Assembly (NCBI GenBank): GCA_013397795.1
Contig: VZTJ01005950.1
Span: forward strand, 183,586 to 247,585
Reading direction: 5' to 3'
Source: Orthonyx spaldingii
Taxonomy: Eukaryota > Chordata > Aves > Passeriformes > Orthonychidae
Length of the DNA stretch: 64,000 nt
Below the pieces are notes generated by a model that was given only the letters and a program-made list of their open reading frames with translations, did not search any database and was not told the origin of the DNA. A program made the translations under genes and the position numbers. Positions 39,453 to 50,525 of the stretch are shown one piece after another (position 1 is the stretch's first letter; each line of letters starts with the position of its first letter).

Positions 39453-40168
39453 TTAAAACTGAACTCCACATTCTGCAACACTAAATGAACGTTTTACTAT
39501 CTGGTTTCTTTTGAGGTGGCAAGAAACTACAGTAAAACCTTCGCTGTTGCCAGAATTACACTGCTTAGAGAAAAATACCCTGTGGGTTACCATTTGCTGC
39601 CATGATTTACAAAGATACGGTCTATAGTCTGTATCAGCCTCGTGTGGAAGTTTTAAAGGGAAAAAGCTTTCTGCAGAGTTTGCAGATTTCTGCATGAGTG
39701 TCTGTGTTGTTGCAAAGAGGATCAAGTGGTGCTGTGCCACAAGCTTCTCAAGGAAGTTAGCACATTTCTTCAGGTTCATCTCCTGCAAGGTAAGACTCTC
39801 CCCTCCATTGTTCCTGTCTATCCAATAAAAAGCTGACAAACTGTCTACAAGCAGAACACAGAGCGAGGGGTGAGAGCAGAACAGGTTTTCTAGAGAGTAG
39901 AGAGTGAGGAGTAACTGAGTGCTGCTATTGCAGCTGACAAGGAAGAGCCTCCCCAGACACTGCTTTATTAGTTCCTCCGTCCCTTGAGCCAGTCTGTTCT
40001 CAAGGATGGTGACCAGGCGGAGCACATCGAAATGGTAATCGGTGTCCACAAACATCACTTCTACTTCCAGTCCTCCTTCTGCTTTGGGAATGATGCAGCG
40101 AGCTACCAGGTGATAAAGCATTTCTGTTTTTCCTGTCCCTTCTGGGCCATGGAATTCAATAACATCTC
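39453..40168 (-). CDS. XRCC2: XRCC2 exon 3, DNA repair protein (RAD51 paralogue)
   Basis: This exon encodes the core and C-terminus of XRCC2. In vertebrates XRCC2 binds RAD51D within the RAD51B-RAD51C-RAD51D-XRCC2 (BCDX2) complex in the nucleus and assists RAD51 filament function in homologous recombination. Directly visible: acceptor AACAG|GA with AG at 40170-40169; an intron of phase 1 (the codon for Gly41 is split G|GA); Walker A GPEGTGKT at about residues 48-55; a Walker B-like strand VLLVDSLSAFYW ending near Asp149; conserved blocks EGGLEVEV, DTDYHFD, LRLVTILE, LFCSHPSLC, FATTQT and DYRPYLCK; and stop TAA at 39455-39453. The exon is 716 nt, two codons shorter than human exon 3 (722 nt). 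Differences from human concentrate in the linker before DYRPYLCK and in the C-terminal ~35 residues, and the terminal cysteine of the human protein is absent. The reading frame is intact. Confidence 0.97.
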
Positions 40169-43100
40169 CTGTTCAAAAACAAAGCAGCATGTTGTCAGGT
40201 GAGAGCATTGATAGCCCAGTGTCAGTTGTCAGTGTCTTCTGAACCAATACTCACTACTCCACAAACTGAAAAATGAGTTTAGAAAATTTGGTAGTAATAA
40301 AAACCATTTAAATCCTGGTTAGCATTTACCAAGAGGTATTTCAATTTTCAAGAAAGGCCTCTAAAGTGAAGTTAATCAACTGTGAACAAAGGTTGAAAAC
40401 CTCTGCCAGCAGCATTTAGGAGACTTCTATTGATAAAAGGTTGGCAAGTAGATTTCATCTGTATCATTACAGGCACATGAAGGCAGAAGAGGAAGCTGCT
40501 CTATAAAAGTGGAGAACCTTCTATGTACACACAATTAAGAAATAACAAAGTAGAGGAAAAAGCAAAAAAAATTTGACATATTAGAGGTCATGTCACAGAG
40601 GTGTCACATGCTGCATGTCACAAGATTCCTACAGGAGTCTGTGACAAGTGAAGAGGACACCAGTAAGTTTATTTAGCACTTATATTCTACTGTGGTGATA
40701 ATAATGTGAAACGGCCTCTTTTGACAAGGGAGACTCAGGAATTCCTTCAACTCCAGGCAACGCCTCTGTCTGAAGCAAAGGATCTCTGTTCGTAAAAGGA
40801 TTCAGCCTAATTACCTCATCCATGTGGGTCATAAAATATATATCATAAAATTTTAAAATGTTAATTAAAAACAGCATTAAGCTTCATTAGGAAACCAGTT
40901 CTTTTGTTGGATGTGAATGCAAGATACTCTGATGCCTTATCCAAAGTCGTCTGATGTCTTGTATCAGAGCAAGACTCTAAATAACGTTAATTTATTAGCT
41001 GCTCTTTATAAATTTCTAATTTTGGGAACTGGATTATTTATTTATGACATTTTGGATTTTAGGCAGAGGGTAAATACACACAGTAAGGAGAATCACCCAA
41101 CTGTAATTGCAGGAAGGTGAGAGACTTCCATGGCTTTGGCAAGTGCAAATGGCATAACAGCTTTCCATAGGGGGATGTGAGAGCAGAGAATTAACTGCAA
41201 CTTTCCCTAAACATGTTCGTGCATGCCTGAGTTAACAGGGTTTTTCAAGTCACTGCTCAGCTTCCAGAGGATGTCCTCATTCACAAGTGCCTACAATGTC
41301 AAGCTTGGGATGGGGCGAGGAGGATGGTTGGGAAGAAACCAAGCTCTTCTCCCTCTGCAAGTGTTAAAAGCAATTTACACCTGATGTGCCAAGTCTGTCC
41401 ATTTCAGTAACACTCAGAAATACCATTTCTATGAATTTCTGATACTTTGAAATTTATTAAAAAGCTTGATTGCCTCCCAAGCCCTTACTAAGCTGTTCTG
41501 AATGGCTCCCTCACTTCTGAGATGGAAGATGACTACGCTTCCTGGGACAGAAGTTTTTATTTTCTCTTCCTGTCCAGAAGTCGCAGTATCCACGTGTGAC
41601 ACTTGCAGCCAGTGGCTCTGCTGTCACACAGCCTGTGCCAGAGACATAACCACACCCTGGCAGGGTGAGATACCAGCTTGGAAGAACTCCTCCTAACTGT
41701 GCTGGGCAGGTCATTCCCTCATATTTCGTCTCTTGAAATATTTTAGAACAATTGCGTAAGGCAGCTCTGGTTAAGGAACAAAATGTATCTTTTGCCACTG
41801 GCTGTGGCATGAAACTTCTGCCACCCTGACTGGCATTTCTGAATCCAGACCAGGAACTGAGTGGGGCCAACAGGCAACACAGACTGCTTCACCTGCCTTT
41901 CAGCAAAATATGACCTGTTTCATTCAAAAGTTATTCTGGGAAATAAATGCTTCACTTTTTCCATTTGAAGACGTTCTAGCAGGATATCTGTGTGCTGGAG
42001 AATGACTCTGGATGAGGTTTTTTTCTTGGCAGAACTATTTAAGCAAAAATTCGAAGCTGAATGACAAAAATTATTCTCAGAGGTTTCTGTGGTGGTGGTT
42101 TATAAATGTTAACAGCAAGACAGCCAAGCACCCCTTAAAGTTTGTTCAACACTGCTGAACAAGACAGAGCTGCCTTGTAGCTTGACCAAGACATTTGAGT
42201 TACTCTGGAAACAGTAACAGCTTGGACTGCAAGAAACCCTCAAGAGAGCTGGACATTTCTGTGCCTTCCTGATTATCCAAGAGGCTGCCCACAAGAAGAA
42301 CGGGTGCAAAACAGGAGCCATTTATAGCAGCATCTATAAATGTACGGTTTCATTGAATTAGCAACCAGGCTGTTACAGTAAGATAAGAGGGGAAATTCAT
42401 TCCTCTGGATCTGAGAGGACAAAACCATGACACACCAAAGGAGGAAATGAGGCCAGCAACGTTTTCAAGAATCCTCCGACACCCTGACAATAGGTCACAG
42501 AAGAAACTGAGTGATCAGGACTAGCATCATCCATTAATGTCAAAACAACTTTGAAAGGAGGATTAGTAAAAAGATACTGTCACAGGATGAGAACAGGCTG
42601 AGAGGGAGAGCAGGAACAGACACTTTAACATGGAAGAAAGTTAATGGGAATTTTTTCTATTAGAACTGGTGTTGGCAGACGTTAAACATATCAGTAGATG
42701 AATGTTCCATTAGCTTGGCAAAACAAGTAGAAGACAAACTAATTGGGTTAATAAAGACTTAAGTTTGTGAAGATTTAACAGATGGAGATGGATGAGCAGA
42801 GTGATTTCACATGAAATTCTGCACTGGTGAATTCCAGAAGCAGGTTTTAAGGAGTCCCCCAACACATTGCCTGGCTCAGGGCAGCTTGAACTGGCCCACA
42901 GTGGGCAGACTGAAAAGAACAAATCCACTGCTATGAACGGGCATGCAGGTGAAACTAAATGATGCTGCAGAAATGGAAATATTATTGTAACACTTATATA
43001 TTTTTAACTGAAACACTGTGCTCCTGCTCATCAATTTGGTGTTACCTTTTGAATGAGAAGAGCCCTATTTTTGTCTGTAATCAATCCACCAGCAAATGCC

Positions 43101-45718
43101 GGTCAAACTATTTTCTGACACTGCAGACACAAACAGGCTGTTGGAATACTCAGCAATAACTTTGTGTGTTTCACATCGCAGGCTACCTTGAAGTTCCTGG
43201 GCTGGTCATTTACAATACTGTGCAGAAGCTGTCACTAATATTTATACCATTTATAAGTAGAAAGGCCTAATATTTATTCCAAGTTAATGCTGGGTGTCAT
43301 GCTATTGCTGAACACCAGAGCCTTACATTGACTCCCACACCTTCGTGCCAGTGGCACAGGGGAAATATGACTGGCAATAGTGGAAGATTATTTAATGCTT
43401 GTGTCACTTTTGCTCCATTCCAGAAGAGCTTAAATGGTATGTAATTAATGTACTTATGTGTGCTTAAATATGCAAGTCCATCATAATTAGAAGCAGTGGT
43501 TAGAATATCACATTAATACCTATATTACCTGTCCCTATTTTACAGTACCCTGACATGCAAGTTATGAACACTTAACTCAAAAGTAACCTTTGGATAGTTT
43601 ATTGAAACTTCATGTATTTGTTTGGTTTAAATACCATCAGAAAAAAAGAATAATATAGGTCTTTGCATTGCTTTAATCACAGCATTTTAGACGAAGAGTG
43701 TTCAGTATGGACTTCATGGGCAACATATTACAGAATTCCACAGTGACACACTAAAAGTCAAGTTCATGACAAATGGAGAGGGAGGCCTTCAACAGGGATT
43801 TAAGACTGAATAATGAGAACACACATCAAAATAACACATGGGCTCCCATGAATACTGTGGTATTAAAAGACAAAGCAAAACCGTAATAAAAGGTGAAGTC
43901 CATTTATATATATACAGCTAAAGAGATGTGCTAATATGTTAGGCAGCTTCATTAATGTCAGCCAAAAAGCATGACCAATGCGGGTAATAATTGATACCAT
44001 TTGTTGAAAGCAGAAGAAAAATACAAGAGCTTCAAAAGCTCAATGACTCTGTTGGCACAGTGAAACCAGTGACGAATTTTAGAAGGTTTCCAGCCATCTT
44101 AGAACTGAGGTTCTGGAACAGTCTTTGGGCAGACATGAGCAACCTATAAAGCTTTAAGAGTAAAGCAGATAATTTGACATGAAATTATATAATGCTATGG
44201 ACTGCAGCAAGGGCAGTTAGAGATCCCCCGGAAAACTTCTTAAAGTCTGTTTGACCAATACATAACCAGTTTAGTCTCAAACATTTGGTTTTTTGTGTGT
44301 AAAGCTGAGTAAAAAATACCAAACATACAGACTAAAAGATCAGCATTTCATAATTATGTTTTGAAAAAAATACAGTAATATCTTCTAAAAAAATTAACAA
44401 TTTGAGAGACTTGTGAAGCATATACCAATTTCACTCCTGCCCCTTAATTCTTCTTGTGAGTAACACAGCAGTTCAGAAATAAAGAGTAGTTACAAGTTCT
44501 TCTGTGCTGTACTTGTACTGGCTCGGCAGCATTTCTCTACCTTTTATCTTTGTTATGTCACATTGGAAACTCTCAGGGCAGGAATCCTGCTAAAGCCCAC
44601 ATGTGTTCTCTAGTGCTGCAAAACAGGACACAAAGAGTCTCCCAGTGACTGTGTTTGTAGACTAAGCATCATTTCTCATCCAATTACCCTGATTCTTTTT
44701 ATTGCTTTTTCTGCTATTTCTTCTGAACCTTCCATATTTGTGGGAATTCAAACTGCAGACAAGTGTCCTGATACCCACTGAAGCCACACACTTGTCTTGT
44801 GAAATCCACTCACTCATACATAAATTCCACAACAGTAGTACCTCACCACTTGATCCTTACAGTCTGCCACTTACCTGCTTTTTTTCACATATATTTTTAG
44901 TCTTGTGTAATCAAGAGTGGTCTCTTCCATTGTGAAATTCATGAAATTTCACACAATCTGGAAAATCAGTCTGACTTCCTGAATAGCGTGTTACTTTCTG
45001 TTTAGTTCAGTAATTTCTTTCGTTCAAATATCCAACCTTGATCTTAAAATTTCCTGTACTGATGTCATTGGGAGGCTACCTCATTCCTCCAATCTGAAAT
45101 TCTCATTCACTGAAGGTCTCCATAATCCATGTTGATCCTGACATTGTGAACTCATTCAACTAATTAGTACCTATGTCCATAATGGAATTGTTTATAAAGT
45201 TCTATCTATGTATAATTAGGATTTTTCAGGTCAAGACTGAATGGCCTGATGACTTGACTTTACTGAAAAATACTGTTTGCTCATGCCCCTTATCCTAATT
45301 TATCCAGACAACTCCATATCACTGAACTCTTTGCTATTTACTGAACCTCATGTTCTTTGCAAATTTCTGCAGTTATGACTTTCTGGTGGTTGTCTAGACC
45401 ACTGATTAAAAAAAAACAAACAAAGAGGTTTAATGACAGACTCTAGAACAAATTGCTGTAAAACTACTGGACACTGACCAATGTGCTTGGTATTTACTCA
45501 CCTATACCTGTGTTTTGATATGCATAAAGTAGATTTTAAGGCCTATTTAATAATGTTTGGAACGGTGACTTTGCATTATTTAATTTTATCTAGTTTGCAC
45601 AGAACTACATCAACAATTAGAATTCTGATCTAGGGCTTGTATGCTTATCTCTGTCACATTGCTCTGAGAATACTTTTACATGAACATTTTTCCATAAATG
45701 GGATAAAGTCATTTTTAC
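40169..45718 (-). other. XRCC2: XRCC2 intron 2 (5.55 kb)
   Basis: The intron is bounded by donor CATG|GTAAAA (GT at 45718-45717) and acceptor AACAG|GA. It is phase 1, as in human. AT-rich throughout, with no CR1 copy, LTR or internal gene recognised. Confidence 0.85.
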
Positions 45719-45800
45719 CATGGACAGGAGATCCTTCCTCAGCAAACAAATAAGGTTCAAGATTCTTCAGAGAACTTCTGCCCTCAAGACGTGCAAGCAG
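45719..45800 (-). CDS. XRCC2: XRCC2 exon 2
   Basis: This 82-nt exon has exactly the length of human XRCC2 exon 2. It encodes 27 residues plus the first base of the next codon: LLARLEGRSSLK, then NLEPYLFAEEGSPVH and G. The boundaries are TTTAAAAG|CTG on the acceptor side, with a clear pyrimidine tract upstream, and CATG|GTAAAA on the donor side. The residues correspond to human positions 14-41. They form the N-terminal segment before the ATP-binding fold, which in RAD51 paralogues contributes to contacts with the partner protein. Joined to exon 3 it gives HGD followed by VIEFHGPEGTGKT without a frame break. Confidence 0.95.
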
Positions 45801-48800
45801 CTTTTAAAGAAAAGACAAAGAGTCACACTGTTAACTCAAAATAATGGACCTCAAGAAACAAATTTAAAGCATTCTAAGAACTGACAGTTTTCCATGACAG
45901 TCCTATTGAAAGAGTAGCCTGATTTTAAAAACGTTTTCATAAATACATAGGGAAATGTATAGTCTGGACTACAGCAGGAGAAGGTTCTGTCCTTACAAAC
46001 AATGAGCACGCAGATTCAGTGGCAATGAGGACTGGATACACGAGGAGAAATAAAGCTTCAAAAGCAAAGGCTGCTCAGGTACATGAGCGAGAGGGATTGC
46101 CTCTGGTACACAGCAGTACTGCCATTCCAAAGAACAAAGGGAAAGAACATCATTTGTAACAGCCATCACCTCCAAAAAAAAAAATACTGGCTGAGAGGTG
46201 AAACCTTACCCATCATCAATCCCCCGAGCCAGCCTCTCTGAGCATTTATAAGTAAAACCATGTGTATTTCACCTGAAAAGTTACACAGGACTCCTCTGGG
46301 CTACAATCCTATTATATCAAAGTTACTTGTTCAAACAGAGTATGGATTAAGAATGTTCAAAAGTAATTAGTCACCAGCGGCTCTGCAAGAACCTTTCTAA
46401 AGCAAGCTTGAATTTGTTAAGCAAGTTCTCCAAAGCCCCTTGTAAAGTAAGTCAATTGTAAAACTAATTAGTTCAAAGATCATGGACAGTTTCTTAAATT
46501 GAGAGGTATTTGCATAGCAAGTAGACAGGTATTCACAAAACCTGTGTTGTTAGTATTTCTGGCACACTGTGTGAAGCAAGAATGAACATTTTCCCTGGTA
46601 CTAGAGCTGTTATTCCCTACATGTATTAGCACACATGGGAAAGGACATTATTGGGATGCTCAGTGCCACCACAGCACGTACCCTGGTGCCAAATACTACA
46701 TTATCCAAGACACCCAGCTGTCATTTACAGATCTGAACAAAACAAATCCTGTTCAGTTTTATCCCATCCTCAAAACCAAATGAGCAGTGAGTACACACCT
46801 TCAAATAACTGCTGCCTTCTCTTTCCTCCTTGCCACATCCATGAGCAACATTTGCTCTGAATTGTCTTAAAAGTTCTTTAAACAGTAGTGAGTCTGCATT
46901 TGTTTGCCTTTAACAGTAAAATAAAACTCCATTAAATGGTCCTGAATTTACTTCAAGTGGTCACAATGGGAATCTAAGAGTGACATTTCCATTGACATTT
47001 TAAGAGTCCCTTCCATTAACAAAATGTCAATGTGTTTGCCTTGGCCTCTTCACACACATCCAGTTTTCTGACTCGTCCACTGAAGGGCCAGAAAAACACT
47101 CGAATTGACCTTGCTCTGGGTCAGCAGATCTTCCCCTTACACTTCACACGTTTGTGCAGCACAGAAAACACACGGTGAACCCTTGGGAACCAGCAGGGTT
47201 CCATGATCTGGACAAAGCAAAAATCCAGATGGAGACAAGTACACAAGAATACAGGAACGTAACTTGGGGCACATAAACCAGCAGCTCTCAGCTACCAAGA
47301 GGGCCCTGGCAGACCCTACATGTGCAGCCCTTCTGTGCAAGCAGCTGCCAGGGCCTGGCCCCTGGCGAGGAGAGGCTGCACCCCTGGGGAGAAGGACCAG
47401 GAATCTCTCACCCCTTCGTCAGCAGTGGAAGTTGAGAAAGAGGAAAACCACCACAGGCTGCTGCTTTCTGATGCTCTTCACTTCCCAGCAGAGGAAGCAC
47501 TGCTGAGGCACTCAGGGATAACAGGGGCTCCATGACAGGCGCTGCTGGGGCCAGGAGTCACAACTATTGCTGGTCTAACACATTTCTGCAGCCTCCTGCT
47601 CCTAAATTAATTTGTACATTAAAGAATACATCCTCTGCAGTTTATGTTTTTCTGGAAACAGGGAGCCCCTGTCTCCTCTTAGACTATCACCTCTTTAAGT
47701 TTACTGAGAGAGCTTTGGAAACACACAGTAGATTGATCGCTTTCGTTTAAATATGAATCTGCAGCTATTTAAATGACAAGTTTATGTATTAATTTTAAAT
47801 AACTACAGGTGCTTTCTCTGAGCACTGCTCATGTAGGTAATTTATGGTAATTTGCTGATGATAGCGCACCTGTGTTTTTATCAAGCTTGTATTTACTTCC
47901 GAGTTCTGAAGCAGAATCTCCAAAGGCACTTGCATCATTAGTGCCATGCTGGGAGCCACGGGGTTCCTGGCAGAAACAGCCAACAATTTTCCTTCAACTC
48001 TCACAAAGGTTTGTCCACAGTGCAGCAGAAGTGATGGCAGCAAAGCTGAGATGAGACACTACTCAGGCATCCCTCACGTCTGCCCACATTACAGACAGGG
48101 ACACCACAGGCTGCTCCAAATGGAGCAAGAGCCACCTTGGCTCTGTTCCAGGGGAGACATTTCCATTTTGCCTCCTCACACGTTCTTCTGGAAAATGAGA
48201 GGGGGGAGAAATCTACAGCATTTAAAGGGTGATCTGGAGTGTGGATATCAGGTGTCCCAAGCTTTATCAGGACAATGCACAGAACACACCAGTACAGCAC
48301 CACTGGACAGAACCTTGGAGTGGGAAGAGCTTAGAAAAAAAATTTCAAGTCCCTATTTCAGGTCCTGTCCCATCAAACTGTAGATGCTCATTCCTACCTT
48401 GATAAGCCTCTCTTCACCTTCTTTTGCATAAAACACCACCTTTTAGCAACCTGATAGTGGTAGGTCCTCACTCTCAGGTGTTCTTCGAAACATATGTGCA
48501 GTTACATGTAGAGAACAAGCAAGAGCTCAGCAGCAGCTGGGTTAAATGTCATTAATGACAAAGCTGATGGGACTCCAATATTTCAACTATGCCTTTTATA
48601 ATTTATCGTCCTTTCAATAAACAAATATGCACACGGACAGTGCCACTGACTAATGCATGATGTGCTTATACTCTGCTGGTTTCAACAGAGCTGTGCATCA
48701 ATGGAAGCACACACGTAGGTCTTGTCAGGAATGAGAGATTACTTCATTAAAATGTTAAAGAAATTCAAATTAAATGCTCCGGCTCTGTTAGAGGCTGTGA

Positions 48801-49533
48801 GCTAACCTACAGGCTATTTACACATACAAGCCTATCTTGAGTACTACACAAAATTTAATGCTCAACCACTACAACTGCTCTGACTGAGCTTTTGTAAACT
48901 TTGGGCATGAAGACATACGCAGGCTATTTATCATCACTTTTATTGTGATATACCAAAGGTGCTTTGCAAGAAGTTCTAATTTGTTGTATTAATTACATTC
49001 AATAATAAAAGCACAACACTGCGGTCTCAGTATAACTCAGTAAAATTTGATTTTACACATCAGACTGTTTGAGGAAGTATTGTTTGAAGTTAAGTGTTTT
49101 CTGTTTCAAGTGCTTTTACAATTTTTTTCTGGACACTGCATTCATACACTGACCTTTCCTAACCCATTGGTTGTTAATTCCTCCCTTGTTCCATCCATTG
49201 CAGGCAGTTGATGCCACGTGCATTCCCTGTTGGCACCAGGGACAAATAAATGCATTTACCCCTTGGACACAGAGCACAGCTCATGTCCTTAATTTGTGTC
49301 TATTTGCTGGTAGTGGACATCTGGTACTAATTTCTTTTTTTTTTTAAGTGCCAAAAGGGCTTAAAAGCTCAAGTCCCACTAAAAACCACACGGAGCTTTA
49401 ACAATAAATGTTATTGCACTTTTCTGTTTTATGTGAACTATTCGCATATTCTGGTACAGTTACAGAAAAATCTCCAAGCAATTAAGTTGCTGATTGCAAG
49501 TGGAAGTTTCTAACAAATAAACCACCCAGAAGA

Positions 49534-49575
49534 GAAAAAAAAAAAAAAACCCTAACAAAACAACACAACAAAACC
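49534..49575. repeat. A-rich low-complexity run
   Basis: A run of about 16 adenines is followed by CCCTAACAAAACAACACAAC. This is simple A/C-rich sequence within XRCC2 intron 1. Confidence 0.8.
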
Positions 49576-49640
49576 CCGAAACTCAAACCTCTTTTCTCCT
49601 AAAGAGGAGGAAAGCAATTCCACCTTACACACAGTTTATT

Positions 49641-49700
49641 TATAGAATCATAAAACTGGAAGAGGCCTTTAAGATCATCAAGATCGAACCTTTAAATCAA
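49641..49700 (-). mobile_element. Short CR1 LINE 3' end (antisense to plus strand)
   Basis: TATAGAATCATAAAACTGGA followed by AGAGGCCTTTAAGATCATCA is the reverse complement of a CR1 3' terminus. Only about 60 bp remain. The element reads in the same direction as XRCC2, within intron 1. Confidence 0.8.
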
Positions 49701-50105
49701 ACCTTCTTCACAGGTTTTCCTCCTTAGGCATCCCCTTCACTGCTTGGGAGGGGAGCTCAAAGGGAATATTTATAAAGGAATTACCGGGACACCTGAACCA
49801 ACCTTCCCTGTGCTGCAAGAAGCGCCCAGGGCAGGAGTTCACCCGCATCCCAACACAAAGGCAAGACAGGGAACCCAGGGGACCCCGATCCCTCCCGGAC
49901 CCGCGGGAAATCCACCGGGAAAGCCTCCGCGGCGTTTCGGGGTGCGGAACTCCCTCCCTCCCTCACACACCGCCCCCCCAGGAGGCCCCGCGGCAGTGGA
50001 GGAGGGGGAGGCTCGGCGCTCCTCTTCCCCGCGGTGCGGCCTCGCCCGGCCCTCCCCGCCCGTGTGCCCGGGGCCGAGGGGAGCGGGGCGGGGGCCGCGC
50101 CTCAC

Positions 50106-50130
50106 CTGCGTGCCCGACTCCGCCCCGCCG
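50106..50130 (-). CDS. XRCC2: XRCC2 exon 1, 3' part only
   Basis: On the minus strand, codons GGC GGG GCG GAG TCG GGC ACG CAG end at donor CAG|GTGAGG. They encode GGAESGTQ, matching the AESGT(E) that ends human exon 1 (13 codons, phase 0), and join in frame to LLARLEGR of exon 2. The exon is interrupted by the undetermined base at 50131. Beyond it there is no ATG in any minus-strand frame for about 120 bases, and the frame continues into unrelated sequence. The first ~5 codons including the start are therefore absent from this window. I infer an assembly gap or misjoin and not a real loss, because the rest of the gene is intact. Confidence 0.88.
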
Positions 50131-50131
50131 N
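50131..50131. other. Undetermined base (N)
   Basis: This is the single N of the window. It falls exactly where the recognisable XRCC2 exon 1 sequence stops, which suggests a contig join or an unresolved GC-rich stretch. Confidence 0.95.
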
Positions 50132-50133
50132 TT

Positions 50134-50150
50134 GCGGGTTCGAGTCCCGC
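50134..50150 (+). other. tRNA T-arm / B-box-like hairpin
   Basis: GCGGG-TTCGAGT-CCCGC forms a perfect 5-bp stem with a 7-base loop and contains GGTTCGAGTCC, the RNA polymerase III B-box consensus, as in tRNA T-arms. It is followed by CTCGGGCT, which could be the 3' side of an acceptor stem. The 5' two-thirds of a tRNA would have to lie at or before the N at 50131, but XRCC2 exon 1 is there instead. No complete tRNA can be folded. It may be a truncated tRNA or tRNA-derived fragment, sequence misjoined at the gap, or a chance GC-rich hairpin. Confidence 0.4.
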
Positions 50151-50210
50151 CTCGGGCTCAATTCGTGGCCTCTCGTCCTGCGCGGTTTGGGGTTCCTTGG
50201 ACGCGGCCGG

Positions 50211-50525
50211 GAGAATCGCAGAGTCAAATAGGTTGGAAAAGACCGCTGAGGTCATCGAGGACAACTTGTGGCAGAACATCACCATGCCAGCCAGACCACG
50301 GCACTGAGTGCCACGTCCAGTCTTTGCTTAAACACCTCCAGGGATGGTGACACCTTAAACACCTCCACCACCTCCCTGGGCTGCCCATTCCAGTGTCTGG
50401 TCACCCCTTCTGAGAATAAATTCTTCCTGATATCCGGCCTAAACATCCCCTTGCACAGCTTACAACCATGTCCTCTTATCCTGTCCCAAGTTACCTGAGA
50501 AGAGGCTGACCCTCACCTGGAGGCG
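50211..50525 (-). mobile_element. CR1 LINE 3' fragment (antisense to plus strand)
   Basis: AGAATCGCAGAGTCAAATAG and GTTGGAAAAGACC, then AACACCTCCAGGGATGGTGA, CACCTCCCTGGGCTGCCCAT, TTCCAGTGTCTGGTCACCCC, TTCTTCCTGATATCC and CCTCTTATCCTGTCCCAAGT reproduce, in reverse complement, the 3' part of a CR1 family. The copy reads in the XRCC2 direction, and its 3' terminus lies 80 bases upstream of the exon 1 remnant. A short internal duplication of the AAACACCTCCA motif occurs at about 50330-50366. Confidence 0.9.

Larger units (their letters stand above)
45801..50105 (-). other. XRCC2: XRCC2 intron 1 (4.3 kb)
   Basis: Runs from donor GCACGCAG|GTGAGG (GT at 50105-50104) to the exon 2 acceptor. It is phase 0. 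The part next to exon 1 (about 49.83-50.10 kb) is CpG-rich. It contains a short CR1 remnant (49641-49700) and an A-rich run (49534-49575). No internal gene is recognised. Confidence 0.8.
49830..50220 (-). promoter_or_regulatory. XRCC2: CpG island at the 5' end of XRCC2
   Basis: A dense cluster of CpG dinucleotides covers the start of intron 1, exon 1 and about 90 bases beyond. This is expected for a housekeeping DNA-repair promoter. The island stops abruptly on the upstream side, where a CR1 copy starts at about 50211, and contains the N at 50131. The true promoter sequence may be missing or displaced in this assembly. No TATA box is seen. Confidence 0.7.

Noticed and set aside
39984..40202. 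A plus-strand open frame across the 5' part of XRCC2 exon 3.
   Set aside because: It is the antisense shadow of a verified coding exon.
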